The position numbers and the translations under genes are program-made. Positions 28,144 through 36,841 of a DNA stretch of 64,000 nucleotides are shown here, piece by piece (position 1 is the first letter of the stretch; each line of letters begins with the position of its first letter). The notes beneath the pieces are model-generated. The model was not told the origin of the DNA and did no database searches. It was given only the letters and a program-made list of their open reading frames with translations. The DNA lies in the NCBI GenBank assembly GCA_964471595.1, contig CAYYGN010000004.1:85085-149084 (forward strand), read 5' to 3'. The stretch comes from JAGNXB01 sp964471595. GTDB lineage: Bacteria; Bacteroidota; Bacteroidia; Chitinophagales; Saprospiraceae.

Positions 28144-29271
28144 ATGGCCTTCAAGGTCCTCGTGATCAGCAATTACCGGAGCATCAACAGCACCCGACCC
28201 GAGGCCGAGATGTTCATCGGTCTGGCCCGCCGGGGCGTACAGGTGGACATCATGACCTACCCGGATGCAGAGAGCAATATCAGGCGGTTCAGGGAGGCCG
28301 GTATCCGTGTCATCCCGTGGCATCCTCGCTCCAAATGGTCATTCGGCGCCATCGCCCGCATCCGCCGCGTCCTGAAGGAAGGAAATTATGATTTCATGCA
28401 CCTGTACAACAGCCGGGCCATGCTCAACGGATTGCCGGCCGCAATCGGCCTGCCCGTCAAGGTGCTCTTGTACCGCGGGTATGCCGGGAATATTCACGCC
28501 ACTGATCCGGTCGCCTATCTCAAATACCTGCATCCCCGAGCGGACAGCGTCATTTGCATCACCGAGGAAATAAAGGCCCTGGTGGACCGCGAAAACTGGT
28601 ATCGCCAACCGATGGCCGTATGCATACCCAAAGGGCATGATCCCGCCTGGTACGCGGATGTACAACCTGCCGATCTGAAGGCATACGGCATTCCTCCGGA
28701 GGCTTTTACCGTGGTGTGCATGGCCAACAACCGCACCTTCAAGGACATCCCGACGTTGCTACGGGCATGGGTGCGTCTGGAAGGGAGGCCGGATATCCAC
28801 CTGTTGCTCATCGGAAGGGATATGGATCACCCTGCCAACCGGTTGATCCTGAAGGGAACACCGGCTTATCCGCAAGTTCATTTTGCCGGTTATTGCCCGG
28901 ATCCGTTGCCTTTGCTGAAAGCATCCCAAGTCATTGCCTTGAGTTCTGTCAAAGGGGAAGCGATCACCAAGTCGGTCCTGGAAGGAATGTCACTCGGACT
29001 GGCTCCGGTCATTACCGATATCCCGGGCAACCGCCATCTGGTCAAAGCCGGTGTCAGCGGATTGCTGGTGCCTCCCGGAGATCCCGCCGCTTTTGCGGGA
29101 GCGATTCAACAACTCGCTGACGATCGTTCCCTTTGTCAACGCATGGGCCAGGTGGCCCGGCGCTTCATGCAAACCGAAATGCATATCGACAAGACGATCG
29201 ATTTGACAATGGCCTGGTACGAGCGATGGCATTCAGGAACGGGACGCCAGGATGGCGGTCACGCCAGGTAA
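28144..29271 (+). CDS. Glycosyltransferase family 4 (group 1)
   Basis: 375 residues. The GT-B fold is shown by the N-terminal FKVLVISNYRS strand and, in the C-terminal half, VCMANNRTFKDIPTLLRAW, HLLLIGRD and the E-x7-E-like block ITKSVLEGMSLGLAPVITD followed by VSGLLVPPGD. It transfers a sugar from a nucleotide donor in the cytoplasm. The in-frame start at 28123 is earlier, but ATG 28144 fits the family. A TATTTTTG box lies 18 nt upstream. The last 39 nt overlap the 3' end of pgk on the other strand. Confidence 0.85.
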   Translation: MAFKVLVISNYRSINSTRPEAEMFIGLARRGVQVDIMTYPDAESNIRRFREAGIRVIPWHPRSKWSFGAIARIRRVLKEGNYDFMHLYNSRAMLNGLPAAIGLPVKVLLYRGYAGNIHATDPVAYLKYLHPRADSVICITEEIKALVDRENWYRQPMAVCIPKGHDPAWYADVQPADLKAYGIPPEAFTVVCMANNRTFKDIPTLLRAWVRLEGRPDIHLLLIGRDMDHPANRLILKGTPAYPQVHFAGYCPDPLPLLKASQVIALSSVKGEAITKSVLEGMSLGLAPVITDIPGNRHLVKAGVSGLLVPPGDPAAFAGAIQQLADDRSLCQRMGQVARRFMQTEMHIDKTIDLTMAWYERWHSGTGRQDGGHAR

Positions 29272-30447
29272 CGCTTTGCCTTCCAGCAATTCCAGCATCG
29301 CACCACCTCCGGTGGACACAAAACTCACCCGGTCGGCCAGGCCCATCTGGTTGACGGCTGTAACGGAATCCCCGCCGCCGACGAGACTGAACGCGCCCTG
29401 ATCGGTGGCTTGTGCGACCGCCAGGGCCACCTGACGGGTGCCGGAGGCGAAGGCCGGCATTTCAAAGACGCCCATCGGACCGTTCCATAGAATCGTACGC
29501 GCCTCCAGGATGGCCTTCCTAAAGCTTTCACACGCCGCAGGACCGATGTCCAGACCCATCCAATCCTCCGGGATGGACCGGCTTGGCGCTATCCGTGTAG
29601 CAGCATCCGGGGCAAACCGGTCGGCCACCACCGAATCTTCCGGAAGCAGCATCCGCACTCCCCGAGCCATCGCTTTGTCCAGGATGGAGGAGGCCAGACC
29701 GAGCCGGTCGGTTTCCACCAGCGAACGTCCGATTTGGCCACCCTGCGCCCGCAAAAACGTATAGGCCATCCCCCCGCCGATCAGCAGTGTGTCCACCTTT
29801 TCCAAAAGGTTCTCCAGCAACAGGATCTTGTCCGATACTTTGGCACCACCCACTATGGCGGCCAATGGCCGTTCCGGGTGATCCATCGTACGGGCGGCGT
29901 TGTCGAGTTCGGCCTGCATGAGAAATCCGAAAGCCCTCTTTTCCGGCGGGAAAAAAGAAGCGATCACGGCGGTCGAGGCATGGGCCCGATGGGCCGTCCC
30001 AAAGGCGTCATTGACATAAACCGACCCGAGGGCTGCCATCCGGCGAGCCAATTCCGGATCACCTTTCTCTTCTCCGGCATGGAAGCGCGTGTTTTCCAGC
30101 AACAAAACATCGCCGGGTCTCAGCGAAGCTGCCAAAGCTTCCGCCTCGGGTCCGACACAGTCGGAGGCAAATCCTACCGGACGACCGAGCAGACCGGACA
30201 AATGGTCCACCACATGCCGAAGGGTGAAAGCCCGGGTGTCGGGACGGCCGTCCGGAAGCAGTTTTTTGAGGGGACGCCCCAAATGAGAAAGGAGGATGAC
30301 CGCCGCGCCTCCGGCCAACAAATGCCGGATAGTGGGCAAGGCCGCCCGGATGCGGGTATCATCCGTAATCTTGTGGGCCCCATCCATGGGCACATTGAAG
30401 TCCACACGGACCAGGACTTTTTCACCGTTGACCTTCAGGTCCTTCAT
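29233..30447 (-). CDS. pgk: Phosphoglycerate kinase
   Basis: 404 residues, the usual length. Conserved blocks: VLVRVDFNVPMD, ILLSHLGRP, LLLENTRFHAGEE, VNDAFGTAHRAHAST, IVGGAKVSDKILLLENLL, ILWNGPMGVFE and the nucleotide-binding end LVGGGDSVTAVN. It catalyses 1,3-bisphosphoglycerate + ADP to 3-phosphoglycerate + ATP in glycolysis and the reverse in gluconeogenesis. It lies 45 nt downstream of gap on the same strand, so the two consecutive glycolytic enzymes are probably cotranscribed. A TAACTTTA box in the short spacer could give an extra promoter. Confidence 0.97.
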   Translation of the reverse strand: MKDLKVNGEKVLVRVDFNVPMDGAHKITDDTRIRAALPTIRHLLAGGAAVILLSHLGRPLKKLLPDGRPDTRAFTLRHVVDHLSGLLGRPVGFASDCVGPEAEALAASLRPGDVLLLENTRFHAGEEKGDPELARRMAALGSVYVNDAFGTAHRAHASTAVIASFFPPEKRAFGFLMQAELDNAARTMDHPERPLAAIVGGAKVSDKILLLENLLEKVDTLLIGGGMAYTFLRAQGGQIGRSLVETDRLGLASSILDKAMARGVRMLLPEDSVVADRFAPDAATRIAPSRSIPEDWMGLDIGPAACESFRKAILEARTILWNGPMGVFEMPAFASGTRQVALAVAQATDQGAFSLVGGGDSVTAVNQMGLADRVSFVSTGGGAMLELLEGKALPGVTAILASRS

Positions 30448-30492
30448 TCAGGGGCAGGTTTGTGGTAAAGTTAAGGTGTCCGGCAGTACCCG

Positions 30493-31488
30493 TCAGGCGC
30501 CCAGGCACCTGATCGCCATGTCCGCCAAACGCGTGGCGTATCCCGTTTCGTTGTCGTACCAGGCCACTACACGCGCCAGGTCATCCTGGAGATGGGTCAG
30601 CAATCCATCCACAATGGCGGAATGGGGATTACCCACGATATCGCTGCTGACCAACGGAGCTTCGGTGTACTGAATGATGCCTTTCATCGGACCCTCAGCC
30701 GCCTCCCGGAAGGCTTCATTGATCTGCACCCTGTTTCCGGCCCGTTCCAGGCGCACATGGAGGTCAATCAGGGATCCCGTGATAACCGGCACCCTGAATG
30801 CTACAGCATTCAGTTTGCCGGCGGCGGGAGGATATACGGATGACAGGGCGCGTGCCGCACCGGTGCTGGTGGGCACGATGTTCATCGCGGCAGCCCGGGC
30901 CCGTCTGAGGTCGGCATGTGGAGCATCCTGGAGTCGCTGGTCGGCCGTGTAGGCATGTGTGGTGGTCACATTGCCGTAGTGGATGCCGAAATGTTCGTCC
31001 AACACCTTGACCACCGGCGCCAGACAATTGGTTGTACAAGATGCATTGGAAAGAAGGACGGTATCCGGTGTCAGCCGATGTTCATTGACGCCAAGGACGA
31101 ACATGGGGACATCCCCACCCTTGGGCGGTGCACTGAGCAAAACCTTTCGGGCTCCGGCCCGGAGATGCCTATCCATGGATTCGGCATTGGTAAACACGCC
31201 CGTGCACTCCAGCACCAGGTCAATCCCCATCTCCCCCCAGGGCAGTTTTTCCGGTTCACGAAGCGCCGTGATACGCGTCCTTCGGTTTCCGGCGTGCAAC
31301 ACGTCGCCTTCCAGCTGAAGCGGTAGGTCAAAGGGTCCATGGGCGGTGTCATACTGCAGCAGATGGGCCATAACGGCCGGATCGGCCAGATCGTTGACGG
31401 CTACAACCTCCGCCGCATCGCTTCGGGACAGTATCCGGTACACCAGTCTGCCGATACGCCCGAATCCGTTGATGGCAATTCGCTTCAT
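30493..31488 (-). CDS. gap: Glyceraldehyde-3-phosphate dehydrogenase, type I
   Basis: 331 residues. The NAD-binding start INGFGRIGRLVYR, the catalytic Cys151 in SNASCTTNCLAPV, and the C-terminal WYDNETGYATRLADM are all present. It converts glyceraldehyde 3-phosphate, phosphate and NAD(P) to 1,3-bisphosphoglycerate. The open frame extends back to 31635, but the ATG at 31488 is where the family begins; GGGAGGA directly before it is one of the few purine-rich leaders in the window. Upstream gene of the gap-pgk pair. Confidence 0.97.
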   Translation of the reverse strand: MKRIAINGFGRIGRLVYRILSRSDAAEVVAVNDLADPAVMAHLLQYDTAHGPFDLPLQLEGDVLHAGNRRTRITALREPEKLPWGEMGIDLVLECTGVFTNAESMDRHLRAGARKVLLSAPPKGGDVPMFVLGVNEHRLTPDTVLLSNASCTTNCLAPVVKVLDEHFGIHYGNVTTTHAYTADQRLQDAPHADLRRARAAAMNIVPTSTGAARALSSVYPPAAGKLNAVAFRVPVITGSLIDLHVRLERAGNRVQINEAFREAAEGPMKGIIQYTEAPLVSSDIVGNPHSAIVDGLLTHLQDDLARVVAWYDNETGYATRLADMAIRCLGA

Positions 31489-31578
31489 TCCTCCCGTGTC
31501 GTAAGGGCGAAGGTAATGCCTTGCGGCCACCCGGACCGGCCGACCGGCCACCGTAGCCGGAAAATTTTTCCAAGCGTT

Positions 31579-31608
31579 TTGGGCAATTGTATAAAGGTCG
31601 TATATTTG
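31579..31608 (+). promoter_or_regulatory. Bacteroidota-type promoter of tRNA-Glu
   Basis: TTG at 31579-31581, a 19-nt spacer and TATATTTG at 31601-31608: an exact match to the -33/-7 consensus, 27 nt before the tRNA. Confidence 0.75.
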
Positions 31609-31635
31609 CCCTGCTTTTGAAGAAAGCCTTTCCAA

Positions 31636-31710
31636 GGCCCGTTCGTCTAGGGGTTAGGACGCAAGATTTTCATTCTTGTAACACGGGTTCGATTCCCGTA
31701 CGGGCTACCA
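31636..31710 (+). tRNA. tRNA-Glu (anticodon UUC)
   Basis: 75 nt with a full cloverleaf. The acceptor arm GGCCCGT pairs with ACGGGCT (G-U at the first pair). The D arm contains GGGGTTAGGAC. The anticodon stem CAAGA/TCTTG encloses the loop TTTTCAT with anticodon TTC. The T arm is CGGGTTCGATTCCCG. The 3' CCA is encoded. Confidence 0.96.
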
Positions 31711-31711
31711 G

Positions 31712-31738
31712 GCCGCTCCCTCCGGAGCGGCTTTTTTT
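31712..31738 (+). terminator. Rho-independent terminator after tRNA-Glu
   Basis: An 8-bp perfect stem GCCGCTCC/GGAGCGGC with a 4-nt loop is followed by seven T, starting 2 nt after the tRNA CCA. Confidence 0.9.
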
Positions 31739-31821
31739 ATGCGCCCCGGAGCGTATATTCAAAGGACATGGGCCAATGCGCCACGGCTAAGTTCACGTTC
31801 ATTCGTCCGGCCGGCAGGCGG

Positions 31822-31854
31822 TTGATGCTTTCCACGAAAAAAATGCTAACTTTA
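31822..31854 (+). promoter_or_regulatory. Probable promoter of the secreted protease gene
   Basis: TTG at 31822-31824, 22-nt spacer and TAACTTTA at 31847-31854, one mismatch from the -7 consensus, 21 nt before the ATG. Confidence 0.45.
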
Positions 31855-31875
31855 GGGGTTCAATTATAATCCCTG

Positions 31876-33729
31876 ATGACGCGGTATGCCTTTGTACTGG
31901 GTTTAATAGTCTGTCTCGTGCCTTTGCAGGCCCAGCAACTCCTGACACCGGGTCCCGTACCGGTCGTGACCTGCACCCCACCCGATACTGAGACTGCCCG
32001 CGCGGAGGATATCCGCTCCGGCCGGGTTCCCCGGTTTGCCCTTCCCACCGGACAGTCCGTTTCCGCCGTCGAACATGGGGCTTGGACCGCTTTGCCCAAT
32101 GGCGGTTACGTTTGGCGGATAGCCGTTACCTCACCCGGCGCACATTCGTTGATCCTGCTGGTTTCCGACATTTCCCTGGACCCCGGGGCTTACCTGCTCG
32201 TCCGGGACCGCGAAGGCCGTCAGGTGGAATCCTATTTTCCCCGCCGGGACCGTTCCGGTGCACCATTGACCATCGGCCCTGTCGCCGGCGATCGCGTCGA
32301 ACTCGAGTATTTCCATCCCGAGGCTCCCGCTGCACTGAACATTGACGATGTCTATCACGGGTTTACCCCGGATTTCCACGCCCTCCCCACCCCGGAGCCC
32401 TCGCCGGAGCAAGCGCTTCAATCCCAATGCCTGGGATTCGGCTGCTCATTGCCCTGCCAGGTCAATGTCAACTGCCTGCAGACACCGGCCGTACAGCGCT
32501 CACGGCAAAGCGTGGTTCGCATGTTGCTGATCTTTCAGGAAGGCGCTTCCTGGTGTTCCGGCGCCCTCGTCAACAACCAGCGCCAGGATGGAACGCCATA
32601 CATCCTCAGCGCCTTTCATTGCCAATACGGCTATAACCCCAACTACCAATTCTGGGCGTATTTTTTCCGGTACGAGACCCAGGGTTGTCCCAACCCGGTG
32701 ACGGAACCGAACGCCTTCAAAGTGACCGGATCCCAGCTTCGGGCCAAGTGGTCGGACAGCGATTTTCTGCTCCTGGAGATCACAGCCGGTTTGCCCCAGG
32801 TCACAGACCTCACCTATGCCGGGTGGAATCGTACAGACCAATACAAGCCCTTCCCCACCTACTTCCTGCATCATCCCAGTGCCGACATCCTCAAGGTATC
32901 CGTGGATTCGCAGGCCGCCACCATCTGGCTCACCCAGGTACAATGGAGCAACGGCATCACCACGCCAGGCAATCACCATTACCGCATGTACTTCGACTTG
33001 GGAACTTCCGAACCCGGCAGCTCCGGAGGCCCGCTCTTCGACATGAACGGTCACATCATCGGCCAATTGAATGGCGGGTCGGCCAACTGCCAGTCCAATG
33101 CCCTTTGGTTTGGCCGCTTCCAGAGGTCATGGAACGGAGGAGGTACCAAGGAAACCCGTCTGCGCGACTGGCTGGACCCCGATCAAACCGGGATCACATC
33201 GCTCAATGAAAAGCTGACGGAAGGTCTGACCAGTGTCCGTGTATCCGGGAAGGTGCTGACCCCGACCGGTACGCCCGTTCCCGGCGCGCAGATCCACCTG
33301 AGCGGCAATTCCGTACAAACCGTCATCTCCGATGCCTCGGGCCATTTCGAGTTTCCCGAGGTGGAAGCCGGATTTTCTTATGTCCTGACCGCCAACCGCG
33401 AAGGACCTCACGCGCAAGGCATCAGTGTGTCCGACCTGGTCCTGTTCAACAAGTACCTCGTCGGGAGCAGCGGTCTTCCGACCCTTTATTCCAGCATCGC
33501 CGCCGATGTCAACGCCAGCGGCACGCTATCCATCGGCGACCTGATCCTGATCCGCCGGATCCTTATCGGCGATATATCTTCCTTCCCGAACGTGCCATCC
33601 TGGGCCATGTTCCGATCCGGACTACCCGTCACCGGCGCCTGGGAAATCAACAACCTGCTCGACGACCTGGACAATGTCCAGTTTGTCGGGGTCAAAATGG
33701 GAGATATCAATCACTCGGTCCAGCCCTGA
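31876..33729 (+). CDS. Secreted trypsin-like serine protease with carboxypeptidase-regulatory-like and dockerin-like domains
   Basis: 617 residues with a signal peptide (MTRYAFVLGLIVCLVPLQAQ). The S1-type triad is readable: His248 in LSAFHCQYG, Asp296 in SDFLLLEI and Ser383 in EPGSSGGPLFD. The architecture with paired Cys resembles lysyl endopeptidase-like proteases. Residues ~455-515 form a carboxypeptidase regulatory-like beta domain (VRVSGKVLTPTG, SDASGHFEFPEV). The tail has a dockerin-like duplicated calcium-loop pattern (DVNASGTLSIGDLILIRRIL) and ends with VKMGDIN. No standard T9SS C-terminal sorting signal is visible, so the export route after Sec is unclear. It probably degrades extracellular protein. 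Confidence 0.82.
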   Translation: MTRYAFVLGLIVCLVPLQAQQLLTPGPVPVVTCTPPDTETARAEDIRSGRVPRFALPTGQSVSAVEHGAWTALPNGGYVWRIAVTSPGAHSLILLVSDISLDPGAYLLVRDREGRQVESYFPRRDRSGAPLTIGPVAGDRVELEYFHPEAPAALNIDDVYHGFTPDFHALPTPEPSPEQALQSQCLGFGCSLPCQVNVNCLQTPAVQRSRQSVVRMLLIFQEGASWCSGALVNNQRQDGTPYILSAFHCQYGYNPNYQFWAYFFRYETQGCPNPVTEPNAFKVTGSQLRAKWSDSDFLLLEITAGLPQVTDLTYAGWNRTDQYKPFPTYFLHHPSADILKVSVDSQAATIWLTQVQWSNGITTPGNHHYRMYFDLGTSEPGSSGGPLFDMNGHIIGQLNGGSANCQSNALWFGRFQRSWNGGGTKETRLRDWLDPDQTGITSLNEKLTEGLTSVRVSGKVLTPTGTPVPGAQIHLSGNSVQTVISDASGHFEFPEVEAGFSYVLTANREGPHAQGISVSDLVLFNKYLVGSSGLPTLYSSIAADVNASGTLSIGDLILIRRILIGDISSFPNVPSWAMFRSGLPVTGAWEINNLLDDLDNVQFVGVKMGDINHSVQP

Positions 33730-33842
33730 TCAGAGATCAGGTATCCGTCTGGGCCTCCGCCAAATCATTCTGCCTTCAATCCCGGCGTCAAGGCAGGCGC
33801 CGTCATTGCCCGTCTCCGGGCCTTCGCTACCACCCCCCATCA

Positions 33843-33876
33843 AAAAGCCCGGCCGGATGATTCCGGGCCGGGCTTT
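33843..33876. terminator. Bidirectional terminator between convergent secreted-protein genes
   Basis: Inverted repeat AAAGCCCGGCC...GGCCGGGCTTT around a short loop, with A- and T-rich flanks on the two sides. It lies between the protease gene (ends 33729, plus) and the LVIVD gene (ends 33907, minus). Confidence 0.75.
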
Positions 33877-33906
33877 CTGTACGTCAATCGGTCTTTGCGT
33901 CAGGAA

Positions 33907-36303
33907 TCAATCCTGTCCTGTTTTGACCAGCGGCAGGGTGACTGCCTTGGGATGAACGTCGAGATGGAGGAAATACATGCCGGGGCCAATGTCCTGTCCC
34001 AGCCATTGGCCGGATGTCCATTGTCCTTCCCGTACGAGCCGTCCGGCAGCGTCACGAAGCTGGAAGGGGATGCGTTCACCGCCCAGGCCTTCCGGTACAG
34101 CCAACTGAAATCCGTCTCTGGACGGGTTGGGATAGATCCGGAAGCCTCCCGCGACACCCGAAGGGGGTTCCGTGCTGACGACGCCTTCCTCCGTCACCCG
34201 GAATCCGTCCAAACCGCATTCCAAAATGTGACCGGAGCCGATCTGATCCTCGGCATCGAAACGCACACGGAGGGTATCCCATTCCTGCAGATAGTCGGAA
34301 ACCAGCATGGAGTCCTCCACCCAGGCATGGGTAGAACTTGTATATGCACGGACCTGCACTTCGGTACCGTTGCCAATGAGCCAAACCTTCAAGGTGTCAT
34401 TGGGTACACCGTTGCCGCCGGTATTGACAAACCAGTAATGAAAACGGATCATGGGATCCTGATAATCCATGAGATACATTTCGGGTGAAAGCAGGGAGGA
34501 TTTGCCGTCGTCGAGATCGTGGTCACCCGCCGAGCTGCCCGCCAACAGACCCGTGGCATAGCAACTTCTGCCCCAGCCATTGTCCAGTGCCGGGGCCGGA
34601 TTGACCGGCAATCCGCCCAACTGAGTCTCTTCGGGGATCCCCCATTGCCAATGACCGCGGGAAGCATTGCCCGACACCGTCCAATCGTAGTCGAACAGGA
34701 ATTCGTCCCAATAGGCTTTTTCCAGCTCAACAGTTTGTGTGGCCGGACCGAGCAGATTGACGGGCTGGGTCTGATAGGCATAACCCCAGGCCCCTCCGGT
34801 CAGGTTGTAGGCGCCCAGGAAGATGGAATCAAACACATATTCGCCCTCCGCATTGGCAATCGTGTCAAAGTAAACGGCATCGTCTCCTACCGACTGGTAC
34901 AGGACATGGGCATTCGCCACCGGCGTTCCCGTCTCTGCTTCCTCTACCAGTCCCGATACGGTGGTGGTCTGGAAGGGCAACAATTCGATCACGATCTCCG
35001 TCACCTCCCCACTGGTCAGATCCACCTCCAGGTTGGCGGGTTGGTAGCCGGTTCGTTCGGCATGTACCATCAATAAACCGGATTGGTTGCTTCCGGTTTT
35101 GAAGCTGCCGTCGGGTCCGCTGGTTTCTTCATTGGGTTGACCGCCCGCGATGACGATTGTGGCGCCCTGAAGTGGCGCTTTGGTCACGGCATCAATGACC
35201 GTGCCTTCGAGATAGGAAGCGCGGGAATAGTTGACATCGAAGACCCACAGGCACGTGTTGATATCCGAAGCGAGCAGTCGGCCGCTGGGCAGAAACGGGT
35301 AGGCGCCCCAACACCCCTGGAATCCCATCTGGGTGCCCAGATAGGTGTCGTAGTTGGCCACCTGGACGAGATTGTCCGGCTTGTGGGAATCCACCACGAT
35401 GACCCCGTCGGTGTACCAGGAAACGACATTGTAGCCCTTGTAATAATGGGTGTTGTGCGGAATGACACCGGTCAAACGGGTATCCGACGGCTGGAAACGG
35501 TCGGTCATGAAAATGTTGGCGTGGTCGCTGATATCGTAGGCATCGATAAAGGCGTTGGGCCGTTCGTCGGTGGTAAAGAGGTAATTGCCGTCATCCGACA
35601 ACCACACATTATGGGTAAAATTGAAGGAGGTCTGCCGGGTAGCCAGTGTAATGGGATCTTCCTTGTCTGTCACGTCGGTGATATAAAACCCGGCCGACAG
35701 GTTGGCGCTGTAAACCGTATCCCCCCGTGTATAATTGTCATGGGAATAGACGGGCTCCACATGCCCGACCAGGTTGGGGAAACCGGGGGTGGAGTGCACA
35801 TCGAAAATGATGACGCCTCCGCTGTTGAGCGGGGAGCATCCGGACAGGTAGGCATAACCGTTTTCGTCAATGTAAATATTATGGCAGCGCTGCATGACAG
35901 CCGTTGTACCATTCACGGTGAGTTCGGGTTTCCAGTACCGCCAGGTCACGGTATCGGGCAGGCCGGACATGTCGATGATCAGAAGCCCGTCATTGCCGGC
36001 ATCGGCGGTGACATAGGCAAAATGGCCCCATGTTTTCATGTCCCGCCATGTGGAAAAGGAACCGGGGATATAGGCGACCTCCTCGGGCTGGGTGGGGTCG
36101 GCCAGGCTGAGTATGGCTGTTGCCTGACGGGTACCCAGAATCGCGTATTCTGTCCCTTCGTCATCGACATAGCCCCAAATGTCGTTGCAGCCCTCCGTAT
36201 AGGGTACATTGGACAGCAAATTCATGTTCCAGTTGGTCTGGGCCATGGAAGTGGAGGACCAGGCCATGCAGGCCAGTGTCCAAAGGATGATTCTCATGCG
36301 CAT
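33907..36303 (-). CDS. Choice-of-anchor-B (LVIVD-repeat) secreted protein with T9SS type A sorting domain
   Basis: About 798 residues from ATG 36303 (36297 also possible) with a signal peptide ending SMAQ. Residues ~20-370 are LVIVD-type beta-propeller repeats (YAILGTRQATAILSLADP, LLIIDMSGLPD, GFYITDVTDKEDP, GVIVVDSHKPDN), the choice-of-anchor-B family. Two carboxypeptidase regulatory-like domains follow (LEGTVIDAVTKAPLQGATI, VSGLVEEAETGTPVANAHV), then a beta-sandwich region, and a C-terminal FRIYPNPSRDGFQL...GMYFLHLDV sorting domain of type A. A longer frame starts at 36336, but that codon lies inside a perfect TATCTTTG box, which argues for the downstream start. Role unknown; surface or secreted. 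Confidence 0.85.
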   Translation of the reverse strand: MRMRIILWTLACMAWSSTSMAQTNWNMNLLSNVPYTEGCNDIWGYVDDEGTEYAILGTRQATAILSLADPTQPEEVAYIPGSFSTWRDMKTWGHFAYVTADAGNDGLLIIDMSGLPDTVTWRYWKPELTVNGTTAVMQRCHNIYIDENGYAYLSGCSPLNSGGVIIFDVHSTPGFPNLVGHVEPVYSHDNYTRGDTVYSANLSAGFYITDVTDKEDPITLATRQTSFNFTHNVWLSDDGNYLFTTDERPNAFIDAYDISDHANIFMTDRFQPSDTRLTGVIPHNTHYYKGYNVVSWYTDGVIVVDSHKPDNLVQVANYDTYLGTQMGFQGCWGAYPFLPSGRLLASDINTCLWVFDVNYSRASYLEGTVIDAVTKAPLQGATIVIAGGQPNEETSGPDGSFKTGSNQSGLLMVHAERTGYQPANLEVDLTSGEVTEIVIELLPFQTTTVSGLVEEAETGTPVANAHVLYQSVGDDAVYFDTIANAEGEYVFDSIFLGAYNLTGGAWGYAYQTQPVNLLGPATQTVELEKAYWDEFLFDYDWTVSGNASRGHWQWGIPEETQLGGLPVNPAPALDNGWGRSCYATGLLAGSSAGDHDLDDGKSSLLSPEMYLMDYQDPMIRFHYWFVNTGGNGVPNDTLKVWLIGNGTEVQVRAYTSSTHAWVEDSMLVSDYLQEWDTLRVRFDAEDQIGSGHILECGLDGFRVTEEGVVSTEPPSGVAGGFRIYPNPSRDGFQLAVPEGLGGERIPFQLRDAAGRLVREGQWTSGQWLGQDIGPGMYFLHLDVHPKAVTLPLVKTGQD

Positions 36304-36333
36304 GATGGTGTGGAAAGGGTAAAATTGAGCCGT

Positions 36334-36341
36334 CAAAGATA
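36334..36341 (-). promoter_or_regulatory. -7 promoter box of the LVIVD protein gene
   Basis: TATCTTTG on the minus strand, an exact TAnnTTTG match about 30 nt before the chosen ATG. No TTG at the expected distance. Confidence 0.45.
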
Positions 36342-36427
36342 CGGAAATTCCGGTTGGAAAGAAACCGGCGCTTCCCCGGAAATCATGGGATACGTCGTCT
36401 TACCGCCAAAAGAACGAACTTTGGGGC

Positions 36428-36841
36428 ATGAAGAACATCCTGGACCTGATGGGTCGCGTGTTCATTTCGGTCATTTTTCTTTTTGACGCCTACGACTCTG
36501 TCCGTTATTTCAAGGAGACCAAGGTGCAAATGACGGAACACGGCCTGATCTGGCAACAGGACCTGTTGCTGGGAGCGGCCATATTCACACTCCTTCTGGG
36601 TGGCACCCTGATCCTCATCGGATACCGGACCACATTCGGCGCTTTGCTCCTTTTGCTGTATTGGGTACCGGTCACGTTGCTCGTGCATGATTTCTGGAAC
36701 AAGCCCCATGGAGAATTGCGTCTGGATTCCATATTGTTCATGAAGAACCTGGCCATCACGGGCGGACTTCTGATCATCCTGGTCAACGGGAGCGGGCGGT
36801 ACAGCGTCAGACGGCTGCTGGCCACCACCCGGGTACGCTAA
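36428..36841 (+). CDS. DoxX family membrane protein
   Basis: 137 residues with four hydrophobic segments: MGRVFISVIFLFDAYDSV, LLLGAAIFTLLLGGTLILIG, FGALLLLLYWVPVTLLVHDF and LAITGGLLIILVNG. FMKNLAITGGLLI is the typical DoxX C-terminal block. Members are small inner-membrane proteins, some linked to thiosulfate or quinone redox chemistry or oxidative stress, but this one has no neighbours that specify a role. GAACTTTG lies 4 nt before the ATG. The stop overlaps the stop of the convergent K+ channel gene by 4 nt. Confidence 0.85.
   Translation: MKNILDLMGRVFISVIFLFDAYDSVRYFKETKVQMTEHGLIWQQDLLLGAAIFTLLLGGTLILIGYRTTFGALLLLLYWVPVTLLVHDFWNKPHGELRLDSILFMKNLAITGGLLIILVNGSGRYSVRRLLATTRVR

Noticed and set aside
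35083..36486. 467-codon plus-strand ORF
   Set aside because: Antisense to the LVIVD secreted protein, low-complexity composition with no family motifs; the opposite frame has signal peptide, repeats and sorting domain.
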